Assembly (NCBI RefSeq): GCF_004770105.1
Contig: NZ_RQEY01000023.1
Coordinates: 62,001 to 126,000, forward strand
Direction of reading: 5' to 3'
Source: Leptospira andrefontaineae
GTDB lineage: Bacteria; Spirochaetota; Leptospiria; Leptospirales; Leptospiraceae
DNA length: 64,000 nucleotides
In this document: piece after piece, positions 45,464-54,963 of the stretch
Position numbering within the stretch: the stretch's first letter is position 1
Layout of the letters: each line of letters starts with the position of its first letter
Translations under genes and position numbers: made by a program
Notes under the pieces: model-generated
What the model was told of the DNA's origin: nothing
Databases searched by the model: none
What the model saw: the letters and a program-made list of their open reading frames with translations, nothing else

Positions 45464-46972
45464 ATGTTAATATCGAACATGAGTTCTTCTTCAGAACAAC
45501 CGAATATTCTAATCGTCGAAGACGAATGGCTTCTATCTTTCAACCTCCAAAAGACTCTCCAAAATTTAGGTTATAAGGTTGCAGGAGTCGCTGCAAACGG
45601 TCAGGACGCTCAATCTATTTTTAAGGAAACGGATCCTGACTTGGTCCTAATGGATATCTCTATCGAGGGGGATATGGACGGGATCCAAACTGCACAACAT
45701 ATCCAAAGGATCAAAGACGTTCCGATCGTTTTTATGACTGCATATACGGACGACTCCACATTCATGAGAGCGATGGATGCTGCTTCTACTTATGCTTATA
45801 TAACTAAACCATTTCAGAACCATCAACTTAAGTCTTCGATTGAGATTGCTCTTCGCCAGCAAAAACGTTTGGGAATCGTTAAGGAAAGTGGCAAAGAATT
45901 TAAGAATGTGATCCAAAGTATTTCGGAAGGTGCAGTCTCTTTGGACGGCGAAGGAAATATTATATTCCTAAATCATTCTGCAGAAGAGCTTACAGGTTGG
46001 AGCCTGGAAGAGGCTCTTGGGAAACCGGGAGATGTAGTCCTTTCTTTTATCCAAACCCAAATCGGTTCAGGGGAACATCCCGATAATCTAGGCCATAATC
46101 TAAGATATATTCCCGCAGTACTTGTAAGAAAGGATGATAGAAAGATCAGAGTTGGGTTCAGAGTTTCTCCGATCCGGGACGAGGCAAATCGGATCGTAGG
46201 AAGTATCGTAACCTTCTCCGAATTGGACCTTCTATCCGTATCCGAAAAAAGGATCTCAGAAATGGAAAAGGTGATCCAATCCGAAAAAAGATTGGAGTCT
46301 ATCCAGAAATTGGCAGCAGGTATTGCTCACGAGATAAATAATCCTCTTATGGGTGTGATCAATTATGGGAATATCATCCGTAATAAAAAAGAACTTCCTG
46401 CAGACATTCGGAACTATGCAAGAGTGATCATAGAACAAGGCGAAAGGATTTCCGGTATTATCCGAAATTTGATCTTATTCTCCCGTTCTGATAATGAAGA
46501 AGCTGCTTGGTGCAAACTGGATGATATTTTGGCCGGAGTGGAAGGGATTATCTCCGAATTATTAAAATCCAAAAACCTGGAAATTGCTAAGAATATTCCT
46601 TCCGATCTGCCGGATGTATTCTTAAAGCAGAATCAAATTAAAGAAGTATTATATTATCTTTTGTATTTTTATGCGGATGGAGTTGGTTCCGATCTAAAAG
46701 GAAGTACGATCCATTTTAGTGCAGGGTTGGACGATACTAAATCGGATTCTGAAAAGTATCTAGTGATTCGCTTATCAGGAACCTTAAACGGAGAACTGGA
46801 TCCGGAGAATGCATTCCAACCTTTTGAAAGGATACAATCAGATGACTCCAGGATAGGGATGGGGCTTTCCGTTTGTTATGGGATCATTCAATCCAATCAT
46901 GGAAAACTGGATGTCCAAAAGTCAAGCTCCGGTACCGATTTCCATATCCGCCTTCCAGTCCAAACAAAATAA
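45464..46972 (+). CDS. Receiver-PAS-histidine kinase with degenerate ATP-binding domain
   Basis: 502 residues. Receiver domain 13-130 with acidic Glu19-Asp20, phospho-acceptor Asp64, Thr92 and Lys115 (ITKPF). PAS domain about 145-250 (ISEGAVSLDGEGNIIFLNHS). HisKA at 275-345 with the phospho-acceptor His289 in AAGIAHEINNPL. The C-terminal ATPase keeps the G2 loop GMGLS (465-469) but its N-box region is VLYYLLYFYADGV without the conserved Asn, and the DxGxG loop is replaced by LSGTLNGELD. So ATP use is doubtful. AGGA precedes the ATG; no membrane segment, so it is cytoplasmic. Confidence 0.9.
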   Translation: MLISNMSSSSEQPNILIVEDEWLLSFNLQKTLQNLGYKVAGVAANGQDAQSIFKETDPDLVLMDISIEGDMDGIQTAQHIQRIKDVPIVFMTAYTDDSTFMRAMDAASTYAYITKPFQNHQLKSSIEIALRQQKRLGIVKESGKEFKNVIQSISEGAVSLDGEGNIIFLNHSAEELTGWSLEEALGKPGDVVLSFIQTQIGSGEHPDNLGHNLRYIPAVLVRKDDRKIRVGFRVSPIRDEANRIVGSIVTFSELDLLSVSEKRISEMEKVIQSEKRLESIQKLAAGIAHEINNPLMGVINYGNIIRNKKELPADIRNYARVIIEQGERISGIIRNLILFSRSDNEEAAWCKLDDILAGVEGIISELLKSKNLEIAKNIPSDLPDVFLKQNQIKEVLYYLLYFYADGVGSDLKGSTIHFSAGLDDTKSDSEKYLVIRLSGTLNGELDPENAFQPFERIQSDDSRIGMGLSVCYGIIQSNHGKLDVQKSSSGTDFHIRLPVQTK

Positions 46973-46992
46973 AGATCCAGCTTTAAGCCTAG

Positions 46993-47050
46993 TCCAAAGC
47001 TTTGGATTTCTCGCCGAAAATCGATGGAAATTTTGGGCTTCGCCCCAAAA
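46993..47050. promoter_or_regulatory. Palindrome and hairpin upstream of the aldolase gene
   Basis: TCCAAAGCTTTGGA (46993-47006) is a perfect 14-base palindrome. TTTTGGG/CCCAAAA (47031-47050) closes a CTTCGC loop 39 bases before the aldolase ATG. No T-run follows, so it may act in the leader and not as a terminator. Confidence 0.35.
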
Positions 47051-47089
47051 CTAGTCACCAGATCGATAAAACCAATAGGTATAACTGGA

Positions 47090-48145
47090 ATGTTAGATAA
47101 AATCAAGAGCGCATTAGGTGCGGAAGCGGATTCTCTCTTAAATCATGTCTCTAAAACCATCCCCAAGGAAACCCTGACCATCCCTGGCCCGAATTACGTT
47201 GACGAAATTTTTTCTAAGACCGACAGAAACAACTCTGTTCTTAAGAATTTCCAATCCATCTACAATACTGGACGTCTTGCTGGAACTGGATATCTTTCCA
47301 TTCTTCCTGTTGACCAAGGGATTGAGCATAGCGCGGGTGCTTCTTTCGCTAAAAACCCTGCTTATTTCGATCCTGAAAATATCGTAAAACTCGCTATCGA
47401 AGGCGGATGTAACGCAGTTGCTTCCACTCTTGGAGTTTTAGGATTAGTATCTCGTCAGTACGCTCACAAAATTCCTTTTGTAGTTAAGATCAATCATAAC
47501 GAACTTCTAAGCTATCCGAACAAATTCGACCAGATCCTCTTTGCAAATGTAGAGCAGGCATTCGATATGGGAGCTGCTGCTGTAGGAGCTACAATCTATT
47601 TCGGTTCCGACGAAAGTTCCAGACAGATACAAGAGATCTCAGAAGCTTTCCACAGAGCTCATGAACTAGGACTCGTAACTATCCTTTGGGCTTATCTCAG
47701 AAACGATAATTTCAAAAACGATAAAGCAGATTATCATATCGCTACCGACCTTACCGGACAAGCAAACCATTTGGCTGCTACTATCCAAGCGGATATCGTA
47801 AAACAAAAATTACCTGAAACCAACTTAGGTGGATTCAGAGATCTGAAATTCGGTAAAAAAGATGATAAGATGTATACTGATCTTTCTTCCGAGCATCCGA
47901 TCGATATGGCGAGATACCAAGTAGCAAACTGTTATATGGGTAAAATTGGTCTGATCAACTCAGGTGGACCTTCCGGTTCTAATGATTTGGGTGACGCAGT
48001 AAAAGCTGCAGTTATCAACAAAAGAGCTGGTGGAATGGGACTTATCTCCGGAAGAAAAGCATTCCAAAAGCCTATGAAAGACGGAGTTGCATTGTTAAAC
48101 GCGATCCAAGACGTATATTTGTCAAAGGACGTAACAATCGCATAA
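47090..48145 (+). CDS. fbaB: Fructose-bisphosphate aldolase, class I (FbaB/DhnA type)
   Basis: 351 residues from ATG 47090; a frame extending to 47024 is rejected because the family starts at [13 protein letters not shown]. It splits or joins fructose 1,6-bisphosphate in glycolysis and gluconeogenesis by a Schiff base. Visible are [41 protein letters not shown] (candidate catalytic lysine region) and a C-terminal [19 protein letters not shown]. Preceded by a leader with hairpins and followed by a terminator. Confidence 0.92.
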   Translation: MLDKIKSALGAEADSLLNHVSKTIPKETLTIPGPNYVDEIFSKTDRNNSVLKNFQSIYNTGRLAGTGYLSILPVDQGIEHSAGASFAKNPAYFDPENIVKLAIEGGCNAVASTLGVLGLVSRQYAHKIPFVVKINHNELLSYPNKFDQILFANVEQAFDMGAAAVGATIYFGSDESSRQIQEISEAFHRAHELGLVTILWAYLRNDNFKNDKADYHIATDLTGQANHLAATIQADIVKQKLPETNLGGFRDLKFGKKDDKMYTDLSSEHPIDMARYQVANCYMGKIGLINSGGPSGSNDLGDAVKAAVINKRAGGMGLISGRKAFQKPMKDGVALLNAIQDVYLSKDVTIA

Positions 48146-48235
48146 GAGCCTCTGGCTCTTGACGCTCGCGTAAGCGGACTTCAAACATAGATCATTTTTC
48201 CGGTACAAAAAAACAAAATCGGAAAAATTCGAGGG

Positions 48236-48274
48236 GGAAAGCGGATTCACGTAAGTGAACGCTTTCCTTTTTTT
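48236..48274 (+). terminator. Rho-independent terminator of fbaB
   Basis: GGAAAGCG/CGCTTTCC with an inner TTCAC/GTGAA stem over GTAA, followed by seven T residues; about 90 bases past the aldolase stop. Confidence 0.85.
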
Positions 48275-48306
48275 ATTTGCACATATATTATAATAAAGAG
48301 GCTCTT

Positions 48307-49287
48307 ATGGAGATCAAAAAAGGTTTTGCAGATGCGATCGGGAATACTCCTCTCATCCGTTTGAATTATTATTCTAACCTAACAGGTTGTGAAATTTTAG
48401 GAAAGGCTGAATTCTTAAATCCTGGAGGTTCCGTTAAGGACAGGGCTGCGTTATTTATCATTGAAGAGGCGGAGAAGAAGGGACTCTTAAAACCGGGTGG
48501 CACAGTAGTCGAAGGCACTGCTGGAAATACAGGGATCGGTCTTGTGCATATCTGCAATGCGAAAGGGTATAAATGTTTGATCGTGATCCCTGATACACAA
48601 TCCAAAGAAAAAATAGATCTTCTTAGAACACTTGGTGCAGAAGTAAGAACAGTTCCTGCAGTTCCTTATAAAGATCCTGGAAACTATGTAAAAGTTTCCG
48701 CTCGTATTGCGGAAGAAACTCCAAATTCTATTTGGGCAAATCAATTCGACAATGTGGCAAATCGTTTGGCGCATTATCATACCACAGGACCGGAGATCTG
48801 GAGACAAACAGAAGGTAAGGTTGACGCTTGGCTCGCATCTTTAGGAACTGGTGGAACATTCAGCGGGACCGCTATGTTCTTAAAAGAAAAAAATCCTAAG
48901 ATCAAAACGATTGCTGCAGAACCTTATGGATCAGCAATTTATAATTTCGTAAAGAAAGGAGAACTTAGCGCAGAAGGAAATTCTTTCACGGAAGGAATAG
49001 GTAACGGAAGAATTACCGAAAACATGAAAGATGCACCGTTCGACGATGCGATCCGAGTCACAGACGCAGAATGTTTAGAGTATATTTATACACTTCTCCG
49101 CAAAGACGGATTGTTTGTAGGTGGATCTAGCGGGATCAATGTGGGAGCTGCCGTAAAACTTGCCAAAGAGTTAGGACCAGGACATACCATAGTCACAATT
49201 CTGGCAGACAGTGGGGCAAGATACCAGTCCAGGTTATATGACCAGGACTGGTTGAAATCGAAAGGATATTCTATTCCGGAAGTTTAG
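48307..49287 (+). CDS. Cysteine synthase (O-acetylserine sulfhydrylase family)
   Basis: 326 residues from ATG 48307 (AGAGG in front; the frame reaches a TTG at 48277). It joins O-acetylserine and sulphide with pyridoxal phosphate. The cofactor lysine lies in NPGGSVKDRAA, the substrate loop is EGTAGNTGIGL (family TSGNT), and SLGTGGTFSG binds the phosphate. The C-terminal GSSGINVGAAVKLA and a family-typical extension suggest the CysM/cysteine synthase A-like group; cystathionine beta-synthase-like use cannot be ruled out. Converges on the next gene by 4 bases. Confidence 0.93.
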   Translation: MEIKKGFADAIGNTPLIRLNYYSNLTGCEILGKAEFLNPGGSVKDRAALFIIEEAEKKGLLKPGGTVVEGTAGNTGIGLVHICNAKGYKCLIVIPDTQSKEKIDLLRTLGAEVRTVPAVPYKDPGNYVKVSARIAEETPNSIWANQFDNVANRLAHYHTTGPEIWRQTEGKVDAWLASLGTGGTFSGTAMFLKEKNPKIKTIAAEPYGSAIYNFVKKGELSAEGNSFTEGIGNGRITENMKDAPFDDAIRVTDAECLEYIYTLLRKDGLFVGGSSGINVGAAVKLAKELGPGHTIVTILADSGARYQSRLYDQDWLKSKGYSIPEV

Positions 49288-50282
49288 AAGGTACTTACAT
49301 ATCTCAGGTCGGTGCGGTATTCCCAAAGATTACTCGCGCCACCTGCAGCGATAGGCATATAATTACTTTTAAAATTGAATCCTTCTTTCACTGCTTCTCC
49401 GGAAGGAGTTTGGATAATATTATGAGTGGCCCATTTCTGGCCTAAGAAGTAACTCTGAGCTAACTGAATTAAATATAAACCAACACCCATATAAAGTCCC
49501 GTTCTGCTATAGGTCTCGTATTGGCTTTCTTTGCTTTTGAATGAGTTATATTCTGAAATACTGTCCGATTGCTGTTTAGTTACTAAAACAGAAGCACCAG
49601 TAATACCTGAACCTTGGATCTGTGCATAAGTAACTGGATCTTCGAATAAAATTTTACTCAGACGATTCTCAGCTTTATTATGCTGCTCCGTTGCAGCTTG
49701 GCTTCCTCCGATCGCAACAACGATAGAAAGACCGATAGCTATCTGATAGGCTCTCGCATAATTATCATGTTTCATTGTGGAAAGTCCCCAACCTGGTAGG
49801 ATTGCGGATTTCCAAACAGGCTCCCAAGGGTTTCTGTTTGCGGAAATATATTCTTCCCAACTAGAATCTTGTTCGTCTATATACTTCTCAATCAATGCTA
49901 GACGCTTTTGGACCGCCTTATAGCTGTTCTCCTTGATCATTTGTTCCAGGAGAATAGTGTCCAATTGTTCTTCTTTTTCAGGTTTTTTGCCGTCTTTGTT
50001 CAGTTTCTTTTTTTCAGTGTCGAATAATTTTGCAAGTTCCGCCTCATCCTTAATATCTTTGAAGATGATCTTTAAGATTTGGGACTTAGCTAAGGTCTGT
50101 CTTTTGGTTTCTTTCAGAATTGTAACAGTGTCTGTAGATTGATCGATTACAGTTCCGTAGGTTTTTTCACCGTTTTTTAAAAGGATCGTTTCTGCCGAAA
50201 GCTGGCCGAATGCGATCGTAAGGAGGATAACGGATGCTGATAAGGACTTTGGTCCTGATAGAATTAAGCGGAGATTTTTCAT
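49284..50282 (-). CDS. Secreted hypothetical protein with DUF5683-like segment
   Basis: 332 residues. Signal ending at QLSA, then ETILLKNGEKTYGTVIDQST, like the small beta domains found in LPS and surface proteins, a charged helical linker (EKKKLNKDGKKPEKEEQ), and a hydrophobic half with WKSAILPGWGLSTMKHDN, recalling DUF5683/P-loop-free membrane segments of unknown role. IGLSIVVAIGGSQAATEQ and YMGVGLYLIQLAQSYF are two membrane-compatible helices. Function unknown. Confidence 0.65.
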   Translation of the reverse strand: MKNLRLILSGPKSLSASVILLTIAFGQLSAETILLKNGEKTYGTVIDQSTDTVTILKETKRQTLAKSQILKIIFKDIKDEAELAKLFDTEKKKLNKDGKKPEKEEQLDTILLEQMIKENSYKAVQKRLALIEKYIDEQDSSWEEYISANRNPWEPVWKSAILPGWGLSTMKHDNYARAYQIAIGLSIVVAIGGSQAATEQHNKAENRLSKILFEDPVTYAQIQGSGITGASVLVTKQQSDSISEYNSFKSKESQYETYSRTGLYMGVGLYLIQLAQSYFLGQKWATHNIIQTPSGEAVKEGFNFKSNYMPIAAGGASNLWEYRTDLRYVSTF

Positions 50283-50424
50283 TCGAATTCCTATTCGGTC
50301 TTTTGAACTTTTCTCCCTTTGTCACCTTCGTAAGGCCGCCGAGTCAACGTAAAAACTTGACTTCTGTTTTTGAATTCAGGGATTTTTCCTTGCCTTGAAA
50401 ACTAATTTTGGAGATAAAATAGGT

Positions 50425-50709
50425 ATGATGAAATTTCGAACTCTGATCTTGGTTTTTGCCTTTAGTTATCTCTGTTCGATCGCGACTTCGGTTTTGGGAG
50501 TTTCTCCCGAACCTCCTAAGGATACCAAAAGCCAAGAAGGTTTGCCGAAAAAAGAAAAACCTTCTAAGACCCAAGGTTGCTGCCGGATCAAGTACGAGGG
50601 GGGAGGGATAGATTATTTCCCTTCTACCGAGGAAGAATGTGTGGCCAAGTCAGGCTTCCAAAGTTTCGAAAAAAATTCGGCTCTATGCTTTCAGTCCCTC
50701 TGGGATTAG
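50425..50709 (+). CDS. Small secreted cysteine-rich protein
   Basis: 94 residues from ATG 50425 (GGAG 10 bases before; a TTG at 50395 is less likely). Signal peptide about 25 residues, then a Pro/Lys-rich linker and a compact domain with Cys-Cys (QGCCRIKYEGGG), one Cys (EECVAKSG) and one near the end (LCFQSLWD), suggesting two disulphides. Unknown function. Lies next to the metal-handling cluster but on the opposite strand. Confidence 0.6.
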   Translation: MMKFRTLILVFAFSYLCSIATSVLGVSPEPPKDTKSQEGLPKKEKPSKTQGCCRIKYEGGGIDYFPSTEEECVAKSGFQSFEKNSALCFQSLWD

Positions 50710-50713
50710 GATT

Positions 50714-51745
50714 TTACTTTTTCTCTAAGTCCTCTTCCGATTCGAATTCCTCGGCTTCCTTTTCCGATTTTTTTGAAGAATCTCTCCATTCGGGAATTTC
50801 AAAAGAAATAGAAGTGGTAATTGCGTAATCATAAAGACGGATTTCGGGATCTCGTATCAATGGAAGACGGCCTGCAATCGTTAAATAAGTACCTTTCGTA
50901 AGAGTATAATTAAAACCTAAACTAGCTTCCTTGAACGCCTTAGGGAATTTTTTTTGGGTTTCTGAATTTTCTTCCAAAAGACTACCGCCACCTATCACGT
51001 TCACATAAGGAGTTCTGTATAATAATCCGCCGAAAACGCTAAAGTCTTTGGACCAAAAATAAGTAACGTAGGCAAACCATTGAGTGATCTTTTGGATCTC
51101 AGGAGGTTTCTCTGTGTTTTGGGTTGTAGAACTTTGTGCCCAATAGGGAAGTCCCGACTGAGTATCCAAATTTGCATGATCCTTTGAAAGAGGAAAGATC
51201 CCGGAACCTCTGACTACAAATAGGAACTGTTTCCAAGTGGCACCTAAGGTAAGATTCGCGATCCCTGAATAATAATCTCCACCCGCAAATTTATCAGTAT
51301 CTGCACCGGATGGAAAACCAAGTCTACCTTCTAAAATAATGAAGAACGGCCAGCCTGTATCGATCAACGGATTCCATTTTGCTCCTACGAATGCCTTACC
51401 GTAACGAGCAGCATCACTCCTATCCTTCTGCTCATAATAAGTCCAAGGAGCACTGAAGTTTGCAGCGAATTTACCACCGGCAAAATTGAACTCACCGAAC
51501 ACAGTAGTCGTATGAAGATTAGAATTATCTATTGTTCCTTTTTGAAAATCTTGGGTGATCAAAAAATAATCGGATGGTTTCTCTCTTTTGCCCGTAAAAG
51601 GATCCACGAATCTGGTAGAAGAGATCATATTCTGACCTTCTCCCGCATGATGGGCAAAAATTTCCCCGCCTAAAAAGAGAAAGATTAAAAATGCAAAAAG
51701 CCTTATTAAAATCAAAAGAGTTCGTTTTTGGAATATTAGAAACAT
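50714..51745 (-). CDS. Putative outer-membrane protein, last gene of the metal cluster
   Basis: 343 residues. Signal peptide with AHHAGEGQ at the mature N-terminus, a possible metal-binding His pair. The rest is beta-barrel-like (FGEFNFAGGKFAANFSAPW, KAFVGAKWNPLIDTGWPFFI, GYLTIAGRLPL-type strands) and ends with a Lys/Glu-rich tail. The pattern resembles small transporter-like barrels of the phenol-degradation or metal type, but I cannot name it. Its start lies within the previous gene (10-base overlap), so the two are translationally coupled. Confidence 0.65.
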   Translation of the reverse strand: MFLIFQKRTLLILIRLFAFLIFLFLGGEIFAHHAGEGQNMISSTRFVDPFTGKREKPSDYFLITQDFQKGTIDNSNLHTTTVFGEFNFAGGKFAANFSAPWTYYEQKDRSDAARYGKAFVGAKWNPLIDTGWPFFIILEGRLGFPSGADTDKFAGGDYYSGIANLTLGATWKQFLFVVRGSGIFPLSKDHANLDTQSGLPYWAQSSTTQNTEKPPEIQKITQWFAYVTYFWSKDFSVFGGLLYRTPYVNVIGGGSLLEENSETQKKFPKAFKEASLGFNYTLTKGTYLTIAGRLPLIRDPEIRLYDYAITTSISFEIPEWRDSSKKSEKEAEEFESEEDLEKK

Positions 51746-52602
51746 GAATATAATACCAAGACCTGGCCGCTTGTTTCCAGGTTCTCCCGGATTTCGGAGT
51801 AAAGAGTTGTGTTTTGAAAATCGTTGATTGTGATCTCGGAACCTGAGAGTGCAAAGATCCCATCCAGAATAGAAAAAGAAGAGCCTGCTCTTTGTGAGAG
51901 TAGTCCGTCCGTTCTAAATCCAATCGAGAATGGAATATTCTTTTTATAAGGGATCTCTAGATCGCAGGAAGCTTCTACTTGGAAGTCTGCTTCTCTTAAT
52001 TCTACATGGACTGTTTTTGTAGTAGATCCATTAAAGATTTGGAATGTAAGAAGAAGGTCTGAAAATTCCCCATAAATATGTTGCAAGGTTCCATAAGGTA
52101 CTGCCGGAAAAGGGGATAAACTTTGTCTTTTTACAGGACCGGTTAAGGAAGTAAAATCGGAGATAGAAATATCTCCCGGAGAAAAACTTCCTTTTATCCC
52201 GTATTTTTTGGAATAGGAACCTGTTCCTGGTGTAGGAGTTTCCGAACCACCCGAATGGAATACGTGAACCTTGCCATCTGCAGAAGAAGAGGAAACTGAA
52301 AAAGAATTTTCAGGTGCCTTAAATAGCATGGAAATGCTTTCAAGAACAACTTCGTTCTCCGTGAGTTCTATCTGATAAGTCGAACTTCCGTTCAATGTAA
52401 AAGAACCTATATCAGAATCTCCTTGGTCATCCGAGTAGTATAACCAGGGAGAAATGATCGCTCTTCTTTCATCCATGATACGGAATAATTCCTGAAGTTC
52501 AGTGGACCTTTCTTCCGTGGAGTTTCCTAAAGTCCCATGGGCACATGCCTGGAAGGATACTAGGAATAATAAGATATATTCGAATTTTATTTTATTCTTC
52601 AT
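51736..52602 (-). CDS. Lipoprotein of the metal cluster, unknown function
   Basis: 288 residues. FQACAHG gives an acylated Cys20. The mature domain is beta-rich with Ser/Thr/Gly runs (SVSSSSADGKVHVFHSGGSE) and few distinctive motifs. It sits between the MbnH-like gene (17 bases upstream) and the outer-membrane protein gene (overlap of 10 bases). The pair could be a periplasm-to-outer-membrane relay for the metal bound by the MbnP-like protein; this is inference from order alone. Confidence 0.65.
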   Translation of the reverse strand: MKNKIKFEYILLFLVSFQACAHGTLGNSTEERSTELQELFRIMDERRAIISPWLYYSDDQGDSDIGSFTLNGSSTYQIELTENEVVLESISMLFKAPENSFSVSSSSADGKVHVFHSGGSETPTPGTGSYSKKYGIKGSFSPGDISISDFTSLTGPVKRQSLSPFPAVPYGTLQHIYGEFSDLLLTFQIFNGSTTKTVHVELREADFQVEASCDLEIPYKKNIPFSIGFRTDGLLSQRAGSSFSILDGIFALSGSEITINDFQNTTLYSEIRENLETSGQVLVLYSCF

Positions 52603-52619
52603 CGTAGTTATCTAAAATA

Positions 52620-53771
52620 TCAGAAAGGATCCTGAAACTTGGGATTGGTTGTAAATTCCGTGTCCGTTAGGCTTTTTAAGAATTCCACCAGATCCTGTTT
52701 TTCGGATTCACTTAAGGAAAAACTTCTTACAAAAACGTCTCTGTTTGGATTTGTAGTGCCGTTTCCAGTTCCGCCGTTTACATAATGATTAACAACGGAT
52801 AATAGATCAGGAATGGAGCCGTCATGCATATAAGGCGCAGTGAGTTCTACGTTACGTAAAGAAGGTGCTCTGAACTTACCACGATCCGATTCTTGAAAAG
52901 TAAATTCATATAATCCGCCATTCGGACTTACGAAGCTGGAAGAATCCAAACCGTTATTATGAAAGGTGATTTCTTCGAATACTGTTCCTGTGTGCAGAAC
53001 CGTATCCGTAAAATTGAAACCACCATGGCAATGGAAACATTCCGCTCTTTCTCCAAAGAATAAATTTTTACCTCGGATCGCAGAAGCGCTCAGGGCAGAA
53101 AGGTCTCCGGCTTGGTATCTATCATATGCGGAATTCCCGGAGATAAGAGTCCTTTGGAAACTTGCAAGAGCTGATACAATATTCGATAAATTGAATGGAT
53201 TAGAGTGGCTAGGGTAGGCCTCTTTAAATAGTTCCTGGTATTGAGGATCGTTTTTTAGCCGATCGAATAATACATCCTCTTTATCCTTCATTCCAAGTTC
53301 TATCGGGTCTTCGCCGAATAAAGGGACTAAGGCTTGTTGTTCTAAGGTTTTTAAAAGTGGGTTTGCCCAGGTCTGACGTACATTATACGCTACATTCGAT
53401 AAATGTTGTGCATTTCTGGGATGATTACTTCCTGTAGATCCTATCGAAACCGTTCTGCCGTCCGTGAATGCTGTCGCCGGATTATGGCAACTACTACAGG
53501 ATTGTGTTTCGTTTTCCGAAAGTCTAGGATCAAAAAACAAAAATCTCCCTAAGTCTACCTTCTCGACCGTGATAGGGTTTTCGGAAGGGATCTTAGGCAT
53601 GGGAAAACCCGCCGGTAAATCGAATTGATAAGGAGTTCCCTCTACAAAATTTTGAGGTATCGCTAAAAACGCTAAACTTTCTAAAGAAGAGCTTTTTTGT
53701 TTTTGATCCAGTATGTTTTCACAGGAAAAAAATCCGAATGAAATAAAAAGGATATAGAATAAGAATTTCAT
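52620..53771 (-). CDS. MbnH-like diheme cytochrome c peroxidase (metallo-mystery pair enzyme)
   Basis: 383 residues from ATG 53771; an upstream TTG in the same frame is unlikely. Signal with FFSC at Cys17, probably a lipoprotein. Two haem-binding sites, CSSCH at 92-96 and CFHCH at 245-249, fit the MauG/CcpA type. LEQQALVPLFGEDPIELGM near 143 matches the 'metallo-mystery pair' branch, whose methanotroph member MbnH oxidises a tryptophan of MbnP to kynurenine, creating a copper site. The partner gene lies directly upstream, 61 bases away, and carries the tryptophans. Periplasmic. Confidence 0.88.
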   Translation of the reverse strand: MKFLFYILFISFGFFSCENILDQKQKSSSLESLAFLAIPQNFVEGTPYQFDLPAGFPMPKIPSENPITVEKVDLGRFLFFDPRLSENETQSCSSCHNPATAFTDGRTVSIGSTGSNHPRNAQHLSNVAYNVRQTWANPLLKTLEQQALVPLFGEDPIELGMKDKEDVLFDRLKNDPQYQELFKEAYPSHSNPFNLSNIVSALASFQRTLISGNSAYDRYQAGDLSALSASAIRGKNLFFGERAECFHCHGGFNFTDTVLHTGTVFEEITFHNNGLDSSSFVSPNGGLYEFTFQESDRGKFRAPSLRNVELTAPYMHDGSIPDLLSVVNHYVNGGTGNGTTNPNRDVFVRSFSLSESEKQDLVEFLKSLTDTEFTTNPKFQDPF

Positions 53772-53832
53772 AATACTTTTCCGAGGCCTTCCGCATCTAT
53801 ACGGATTAGGGAGACCTCGATTCCTGTACTTT

Positions 53833-54822
53833 TTATTTTGCAACTATTGAGAATACGGACTGGGTTCCGGACGGTTGTCCTGTCGCGTAATCTAAGCCGA
53901 TATTTGCAAAAGGGACCGGGCAATTCGTATCACTGATCGAGTTCCCTTGATTGGAATGGCATTCGATAGTATTATTCGAATTTGCAGCAACACTTTCCGC
54001 CGCAGTTCCGATATCCCAACCGGCTACCAATGTTTTAAGATCGAATCTAACTGCATGTATAGAAGGATTAAAACCGCCGGTAGGTAATAACTCGATGAAA
54101 GGTCGATTGGAAATATTACATCCATAAGGACTTCCCATATTACAGCCGGAAGAACCGAAATGTACTGCTGCTTTCCAAAAACTAGTCTCAGATTGTGAAT
54201 TCACGACGGTGGCATTAAATTCAAATCTGCCGAAAATGTAACCAGTGCTCCACATCCAAGCTAGTCCGGAAATATTCAAAGGACTTGGAGCTGTAACCGG
54301 ATTTAAATGGTTCAGAACTTCCGGAACTCCCAAATAAAATCTAATCCCTTTATATGTTTTATTTTCAATAGATGTTTTGATTATAGTATTAGTTGCAGCG
54401 GTTCCGCTACAATCTCCGGTATCGTTTTCGAAATCCAGAAGGGTAACTCCGGAAGCCTGCCAAACTCCATCATCCGGTACATTCACCTCGATAGTATTTG
54501 AATCTTGATCAATCAATTCTAGGTTAGATACATAAAATCTAAGATCCTGTAATGTAATGGGCATTGCTCCGGCAACATGCATGATGTTTACATTCGATTG
54601 AGAATTCATTTTTCCGAAAGACATTACGGATGCGTGTCCATGTCCGTCGATATTACTTCCACATTTTGCGTCACTATCCCCAACAACTGCTTTGAATTGT
54701 ATTCCTGGGACTGCAGTTTGGCTCATTAATGCCAAAAGAGCCATATTTGGGCTGGAAGATCCGTCGCACCCTATAAGAATGAACGAAGAGACCGCGATTA
54801 CGGCGTTATATAATAATTTCAT
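53833..54822 (-). CDS. MbnP-like copper-binding protein (metallo-mystery pair partner)
   Basis: 329 residues. LIGC at Cys19 makes it a lipoprotein. Family marks: FKAVVGDSDAKCG (Cys54), DLRFYVSNLELID near 93, GDCSG (Cys138), KGIRFYLGVPEVLNHL near 158, LAWMWSTGYIFGRF near 188 with Trp189 and Trp191 as candidates for the kynurenine precursor, and a CNMGSPYGC pair (Cys227, Cys235). This is the four-Cys family whose methanotroph member binds copper. A hairpin-rich leader and AGGAG precede its ATG. Confidence 0.88.
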   Translation of the reverse strand: MKLLYNAVIAVSSFILIGCDGSSSPNMALLALMSQTAVPGIQFKAVVGDSDAKCGSNIDGHGHASVMSFGKMNSQSNVNIMHVAGAMPITLQDLRFYVSNLELIDQDSNTIEVNVPDDGVWQASGVTLLDFENDTGDCSGTAATNTIIKTSIENKTYKGIRFYLGVPEVLNHLNPVTAPSPLNISGLAWMWSTGYIFGRFEFNATVVNSQSETSFWKAAVHFGSSGCNMGSPYGCNISNRPFIELLPTGGFNPSIHAVRFDLKTLVAGWDIGTAAESVAANSNNTIECHSNQGNSISDTNCPVPFANIGLDYATGQPSGTQSVFSIVAK

Positions 54823-54835
54823 AATATTCTCCTGA

Positions 54836-54951
54836 GGAAAGTATCACACTTTCCGATTTTTCGTATAATAGTCCGGCTAAAGTAGGCTATTGAAGCCTGG
54901 GATGGACTATAAGCGAGAGGACATTATTATCCTCTGCTTCCTCGTTCGAGG
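54836..54951 (-). promoter_or_regulatory. Structured leader upstream of the MbnP-like gene
   Basis: On the minus strand, from 5' to 3': CCTCG/CGAGG palindrome (54940-54951), AGAGGA/TCCTCT (54916-54935), ATAGTCC/GGACTAT (54868-54910) enclosing AGGCT/AGCCT, and GGAAAGT/ACTTTCC (54836-54854). The last stem ends just before the AGGAG ribosome site. Four nested or serial stems within about 115 bases are more than expected by chance and suit a regulatory leader, perhaps metal-responsive. The palindrome could also be a repressor site. Confidence 0.45.
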
Positions 54952-54963
54952 TTTGGAAAATGT

